Source: Betaproteobacteria bacterium
GTDB lineage: Bacteria; Pseudomonadota; Gammaproteobacteria; Burkholderiales; Gallionellaceae
Reading direction: 5' to 3'
Length of the DNA: 9,511 nt
Assembly: GCA_028871775.1 (NCBI GenBank)
Contig: JAGWMH010000058.1
Span: 1-9,511, forward strand
The notes under the pieces: model-generated
The model's input: only the letters and a program-made list of their open reading frames with translations
Databases searched by the model: none
What the model was told of the DNA's origin: nothing
Made by a program: the position numbers and the translations under genes
Shown: positions 6,493-9,511 of the stretch, piece by piece
Layout: each line of letters begins with the position of its first letter
How positions within the stretch are numbered: the stretch's first letter is position 1

Positions 6493-7314
6493 CTATGCCT
6501 TTTGCATCGTCTCCACCGCCAGACACAAATCCTGCCACGTCTTGGCCTTTTCCATCGGGCTGCGCAGAAGATAGGCCGGATGGTAGGTAATGATGAGGGG
6601 GATTCCGCGGTAATCGTGCAACTTGCTGCGCAGGCTGCCCAGCGTGGCATCGCGCCCCAATAAAGAGGTGGCGGCAGTTTTGCCCAGTGCCACGATAATC
6701 TTGGGCTGGATGAGCGCGATTTGTCTTTGCAGATAGGGCAGGCACGTCGCGATTTCGTCCGCTTCCGGCGCGCGGTTGCCGGGCGGGCGGCATTTCACGA
6801 TGTTGGCGATGTACACGTTGTTGCCGCGTTTCAATTTAATCGCGGCCAGCATGTTGTCGAGCAGCTTGCCCGCCTGCCCCACAAACGGCTCGCCCTGCGC
6901 ATCTTCATCCGCGCCCGGCCCTTCGCCCACGAACAGCCAGTCCGCCTTTTCATCGCCCGTGCCGAACACGGTTTGTGTGCAGCCGGCGCGCAGCTTGCAC
7001 GCGGTGCAGTCGCGCACCATCGCTTTCAGCTCCGGCCAGTTGAGTTCGCTGATAAGTTGTTCACGGCTCTTGTTTGAAGCTGTTTCAACTTTCGGTTCAA
7101 CTATCTCAACCGCCTGCACCGCAGTAGACGCAACCGTATCACGCTGCCCCCGCAAGGGGGACTGACTGAGCGACTCAAGAGCCGCAGGCGATTGAATGTC
7201 GCCAGCGTGTCTTTGGTGCGCCGCAGGGTGCCCAATGGCTCCGCCATTACCCTCGCGCAGCCTCCACAGCGGGTATAGGTTGAGTTCGCGCAAGACCGCT
7301 TCTTCCCGATTCAC
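6493..7314 (-). CDS. udg: Uracil-DNA glycosylase, family 4 ([4Fe-4S])
   Basis: This 273-residue DNA repair enzyme removes uracil from DNA as the first step of base excision repair. The catalytic domain (about 88-270) shows CTAC (C103, C106) and C175 with C191 (C-x15-C), the four cysteines expected to hold the [4Fe-4S] cluster of this family. It also has [19 protein letters not shown] (129-147), [13 protein letters not shown] (171-183) and [10 protein letters not shown] (243-252) with H245. The family was long annotated as a phage SPO1 DNA polymerase-related protein. The start is a GTG (7312-7314) overlapping the rimI stop as GTGA, with GGAG 8 nt upstream inside rimI. Residues about 23-60 form a Gly/Ala/Ser/Gln-rich linker whose DNA is full of hairpins and looks like an absorbed repeat. 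Stop is TAG at 6493-6495. Confidence 0.93.
   Translation of the reverse strand: MNREEAVLRELNLYPLWRLREGNGGAIGHPAAHQRHAGDIQSPAALESLSQSPLRGQRDTVASTAVQAVEIVEPKVETASNKSREQLISELNWPELKAMVRDCTACKLRAGCTQTVFGTGDEKADWLFVGEGPGADEDAQGEPFVGQAGKLLDNMLAAIKLKRGNNVYIANIVKCRPPGNRAPEADEIATCLPYLQRQIALIQPKIIVALGKTAATSLLGRDATLGSLRSKLHDYRGIPLIITYHPAYLLRSPMEKAKTWQDLCLAVETMQKA
7147..7248. repeat. Cluster of four hairpins inside the udg linker
   Basis: Four perfect stems occur in series: CCCCC-GCAA-GGGGG (7147-7160), TGAG-CGA-CTCA (7167-7177), GGCGA-N7-TCGCC (7187-7203) and AATGGC-TCC-GCCATT (7234-7248). They lie within the coding sequence for udg residues about 23-56. This density of palindromes resembles an intergenic repeat more than an enzyme-coding sequence. 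Repeat status cannot be proven from one copy. Confidence 0.45.
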
Positions 7315-7754
7315 AATTCACACTCCATTACAACCGCATCCTCTCGCCTGTTATCTTCGGAAGGATAGTAGCCGCGCCGCAAACCGATCTGGCTAAATCC
7401 GGCAGCACGATATAGCCCCAGCGCCGCCCCATTGGATGGGCGCACTTCCAGCAAAATGCGCCGCATGTTCAAGCCGCGCGCAATCTTCATTGTTTCTTCC
7501 AGCAGTTTGCGCCCCAGCCCCTTGCGCTGATGCCCGGCGGCAATGCTGATGTTGAGCAGTTGCACCTCGTCCACCGCAGGCATGAGCACCACATAGCCCA
7601 GCATTTCACCATCCGCCTCATACACCTTGCAGATGCAATCGCTTTTGAGCGCATCGGTAAAGTTGCCGCGCGTCCACGGGTGCGCATGCACACGCTGTTC
7701 GATGCGCATGATTGCATCCATGTCCGCCAGGTTCATCTCGCGCAAACGCATCAT
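7311..7754 (-). CDS. rimI: Ribosomal protein S18 N-terminal alanine acetyltransferase RimI
   Basis: This 147-residue GNAT-fold enzyme uses acetyl-CoA to acetylate the N-terminal alanine of ribosomal protein S18. It matches RimI along its length: IEQRVHAHPWTRGNF (18-32), VDEVQLLNISI (61-71), the acetyl-CoA loop QRKGLG (76-81), LLEVRPSNGAALGLYRAAGF (101-120) and RRGYYPSEDNRREDAVVM (126-143). E103 and Y115 align with the catalytic pair known in enterobacterial RimI. Two adjacent ATGs start the protein; the first (7752-7754) is used here. It begins 11 nt after the tsaB stop, and its TGA overlaps the GTG of udg, so coupling on both sides is likely. The tsaB-rimI pairing is common in bacteria. Confidence 0.95.
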   Translation of the reverse strand: MMRLREMNLADMDAIMRIEQRVHAHPWTRGNFTDALKSDCICKVYEADGEMLGYVVLMPAVDEVQLLNISIAAGHQRKGLGRKLLEETMKIARGLNMRRILLEVRPSNGAALGLYRAAGFSQIGLRRGYYPSEDNRREDAVVMECEL

Positions 7755-7765
7755 CGCTTGCCGGC

Positions 7766-8446
7766 TTACCGCCCGTCACGTTCGCTGGTTTTCAGCGCCA
7801 CCCTGTCGCGCAAGTACAAGGGCATGGCTAGTGCAGCATCCACGCCCTGCCCGGCGGCAAACCGCGACACGGCAAGTGAGGCTATGGCGCTGGCCTGCGG
7901 CACGGCTTGCGCATCGCTGCCGGTAAGCTGCCGGGCATAGCGCTCGCCCAGCGCCGCGCCATGTGCAGCAAAGCCGCTGCCTGCGCCGAACCAGCCGCTT
8001 CCCGCAACTTGCGGTGCCGCTTGCGGCAAACACAGGCCCGGCTCGCACACCGTCACCCATGTTTCCCCACGCCTTTCATAGGCGGCGTGGTACACCTCGG
8101 CCATGCGCGCATCCAGCGCGGCGATCACCCTGTCACGGCCGGATGCTTGCGCCAGCGCCTGCAGGGTGCATACCCCCACCACCGGCAAATTCGCGCCCAG
8201 CGCCAATCCTTGCGCCACACCACAGGCGATGCGCACGCCGGTAAACGAGCCCGGCCCCATGCCGAAGGCGATGCCATCCACCTGTGCAAGTTTCACATCC
8301 TCACCGCACAGCAACTCGTCCAGCATCTCCACCAGCACCTCGGAATGTTTCTGCCCGGCCAGCTCGCAACGGCTGGTGATATTACCGTCCTGCCACAGCG
8401 CAACCGAGCAATATTCGGTGGAGGTTTCCAGTGCCAGTACGCGCAC
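7766..8446 (-). CDS. tsaB: tRNA t6A biosynthesis protein TsaB (YeaZ)
   Basis: This 226-residue member of the ASKHA fold family works with TsaD and TsaE to make N6-threonylcarbamoyladenosine at position 37 of ANN-decoding tRNAs. It acts as the TsaD dimer partner rather than as the catalyst. Visible landmarks are the N-terminal LALETSTEYCSVAL (4-17), the signature FGMGPGSFTGVRIA (61-74), the ALDARMAEVYHAAYE segment (110-124) and the C-terminal PLYLRDRVALK. The start is a GTG (8444-8446), 5 nt after the ispF stop, with no strong Shine-Dalgarno, so translation probably depends on ispF. Stop is TAA at 7766-7768. Length is close to the usual ~230. tsaD is not in the window. Confidence 0.95.
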   Translation of the reverse strand: MRVLALETSTEYCSVALWQDGNITSRCELAGQKHSEVLVEMLDELLCGEDVKLAQVDGIAFGMGPGSFTGVRIACGVAQGLALGANLPVVGVCTLQALAQASGRDRVIAALDARMAEVYHAAYERRGETWVTVCEPGLCLPQAAPQVAGSGWFGAGSGFAAHGAALGERYARQLTGSDAQAVPQASAIASLAVSRFAAGQGVDAALAMPLYLRDRVALKTSERDGR

Positions 8447-8451
8447 CGCGA

Positions 8452-8922
8452 TTACACCAGCAGCAAAACCACCGCCTGCGCCGCGATGCCTTCGCTGCGC
8501 CCGGTGTAGCCCAGCTTCTCGGTGGTGGTCGCCTTCACATTCACCGCATTCATCGCCACACCGAGGTCGGCAGCGATGTTCTCCACCATGCGCGGGATGT
8601 GTGGCGCCATCTTCGGCGCCTGTGCGATGATGGTGGCATCCACGTTGCCGATATGGAAACCCTGATTCGTCACCATGCGCACCACTTCGCGCAACAGAAT
8701 GCGGCTGTCAATATTCCTGTATTGCGCATCGCTATCGGCAAAGTGGCGGCCGATGTCGCCCAGCGCCGCCGCGCCCAGCAAGGCATCGCAGATGGCATGC
8801 AGCAGCACGTCGGCATCGGAATGCCCGAGCAGCCCCTTGTCATGGGGAATCTCCACGCCGCCGATGATCAGCTTGCGGCCTTCGACCAGTTGGTGGACGT
8901 CGAATCCTTGCCCTACTCTCAT
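8452..8922 (-). CDS. ispF: 2-C-methyl-D-erythritol 2,4-cyclodiphosphate synthase IspF
   Basis: This 156-residue cytoplasmic enzyme of the MEP pathway cyclises CDP-methylerythritol 2-phosphate to the 2,4-cyclodiphosphate, releasing CMP. The zinc ligands D8, H10 (GFDVHQL) and H42 are present, as are [20 protein letters not shown] (21-40), [11 protein letters not shown] (55-65, where HFPDTD is more usual) and the substrate loop ATTTEKLG (131-138). The ATG (8920-8922) overlaps the ispD stop as ATGA, with an AAGGTG ribosome-binding site inside ispD. Length is typical. It sits directly after ispD, as in many proteobacteria where the two genes are paired or fused. Confidence 0.97.
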   Translation of the reverse strand: MRVGQGFDVHQLVEGRKLIIGGVEIPHDKGLLGHSDADVLLHAICDALLGAAALGDIGRHFADSDAQYRNIDSRILLREVVRMVTNQGFHIGNVDATIIAQAPKMAPHIPRMVENIAADLGVAMNAVNVKATTTEKLGYTGRSEGIAAQAVVLLLV

Positions 8923-9511
8923 ATATCACCTTGCCTTTCACGAAGCAGCAACTCTGCAAGCTGCATATCCTGCGGATAAGTCACCTTGAAATTGCTTGAT
9001 TCGCTTAACACCAGCCTGGGATGCAGCCCCAGCGCCTCGATTGCCGATGCCTCGTCGGTAACCTGCGGCGCAGCCTGCAACCCGCGCAACAGCAACCCGG
9101 CGCGGAACATCTGCGGCGTCTGCGCCTGCCACAGCCCTTCGCGGTTCTCGGTTTGCGCGATGCGCTGTGTAGCATCGGCGCGCTTCAAGGTGTCCGCCAC
9201 CGGCACGGCGAGAATGCCGCCCACTTCGTCATTGCGCAGTTCGCTGATCAGGCGTGCAAGCTGCTCCCCGCTCAGGCACGGTCGCGCCGCATCATGCACC
9301 AGCACCCACTCGTCCGGTTCCAGCTCGGAAGCCAGCAACCCGTTCAGCACGCTCTCCGCGCGTGTCGCGCCGCCGCAGTAAAGCGGCTGCAACTTGTCGC
9401 CGAAACACGACCAGTCGTAGGTGTGGAACAGTGTGTCATCGGAAGCCAGCACCACGAACACCGTGCCGATGTCCGCATTGCCGCACAGTACATTGAGTGC
9501 ATGGAAAATCA
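8919..9511 (-). CDS. ispD: 2-C-methyl-D-erythritol 4-phosphate cytidylyltransferase IspD (5' end off window)
   Basis: The 196 visible residues are the C-terminal bulk of IspD, which joins CTP and methylerythritol 4-phosphate to give CDP-methylerythritol in the MEP isoprenoid pathway. Visible motifs are [72 protein letters not shown] and [15 protein letters not shown]. The reading frame continues past a GTG at 9459-9461 to the right edge ([16 protein letters not shown] precedes it), so that GTG is not the start. About 35-40 N-terminal residues, including the CTP-binding glycine-rich loop, lie outside. TGA at 8919-8921 overlaps the ispF start. It is the most upstream visible gene of the ispD-ispF-tsaB-rimI-udg cluster. 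Confidence 0.95.
   Translation of the reverse strand, partial: IFHALNVLCGNADIGTVFVVLASDDTLFHTYDWSCFGDKLQPLYCGGATRAESVLNGLLASELEPDEWVLVHDAARPCLSGEQLARLISELRNDEVGGILAVPVADTLKRADATQRIAQTENREGLWQAQTPQMFRAGLLLRGLQAAPQVTDEASAIEALGLHPRLVLSESSNFKVTYPQDMQLAELLLRERQGDI

Noticed and set aside
6239..6574. 111-codon plus-strand open frame starting in the udg/GGDEF-EAL gap
   Set aside because: It runs antisense into udg, has no convincing ribosome site or family resemblance, and its Cys-Asn-Asn pattern is just translation of the 15-bp direct repeat.
9459..9461. GTG as the start codon of ispD
   Set aside because: The frame and IspD-like sequence continue upstream to the window edge, so it is an internal valine codon.

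Overview
The window looks like chromosomal core DNA from a GC-rich betaproteobacterium. The best guess is Nitrosomonadales, possibly Gallionellaceae-like. This rests on protein flavour and on the gene set (alr, lplT, udg, rimI, tsaB, ispF, ispD); no rRNA or other marker gene is present to confirm it. No phage, transposase, CRISPR array, tRNA or rRNA gene was seen.

Layout from left to right. Positions 1-619 (-) hold the N-terminal part of a GspE/PulE-type secretion or pilus ATPase that runs off the left edge. Positions 620-775 are non-coding and hold a 105-bp inverted-repeat element. Next is alr (776-1852, -), alanine racemase. A 96-bp divergent promoter region (1853-1948) separates it from lplT (1949-3187, +), a lysophospholipid transporter. 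lplT collides tail to tail with a 1009-residue membrane-bound PAS-GGDEF-EAL protein (3184-6213, -). The two stop codons share one CTAG. A 279-bp gap (6214-6492) carries a short direct repeat. A tightly packed minus-strand cluster follows, read from the right edge as ispD (partial) - ispF - tsaB - rimI - udg.

How the genes fit together. ispD and ispF are two steps of the MEP isoprenoid pathway. tsaB belongs to the tRNA t6A machinery and rimI acetylates a ribosomal protein. udg is a [4Fe-4S] family 4 uracil-DNA glycosylase. Junctions in this cluster are 4-nt stop/start overlaps or gaps of 5-11 nt, so one transcript with translational coupling is likely. alr supplies D-alanine for peptidoglycan, and lplT moves lysophospholipids across the inner membrane, so both serve the envelope. 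The GGDEF-EAL gene is the one regulatory, accessory-looking gene, lying between housekeeping genes.

I see no clear new multi-gene system. The points most worth a second look are: (a) a substituted EAL loop-6 motif (DNFGTR instead of DDFGTG) in an otherwise intact dual-domain c-di-GMP enzyme; (b) four successive perfect small hairpins inside the coding sequence of the udg linker, as if a palindromic repeat had been absorbed in frame; (c) the palindromic element behind alr; and (d) the compact alr/lplT divergent promoter with an operator-like inverted repeat.
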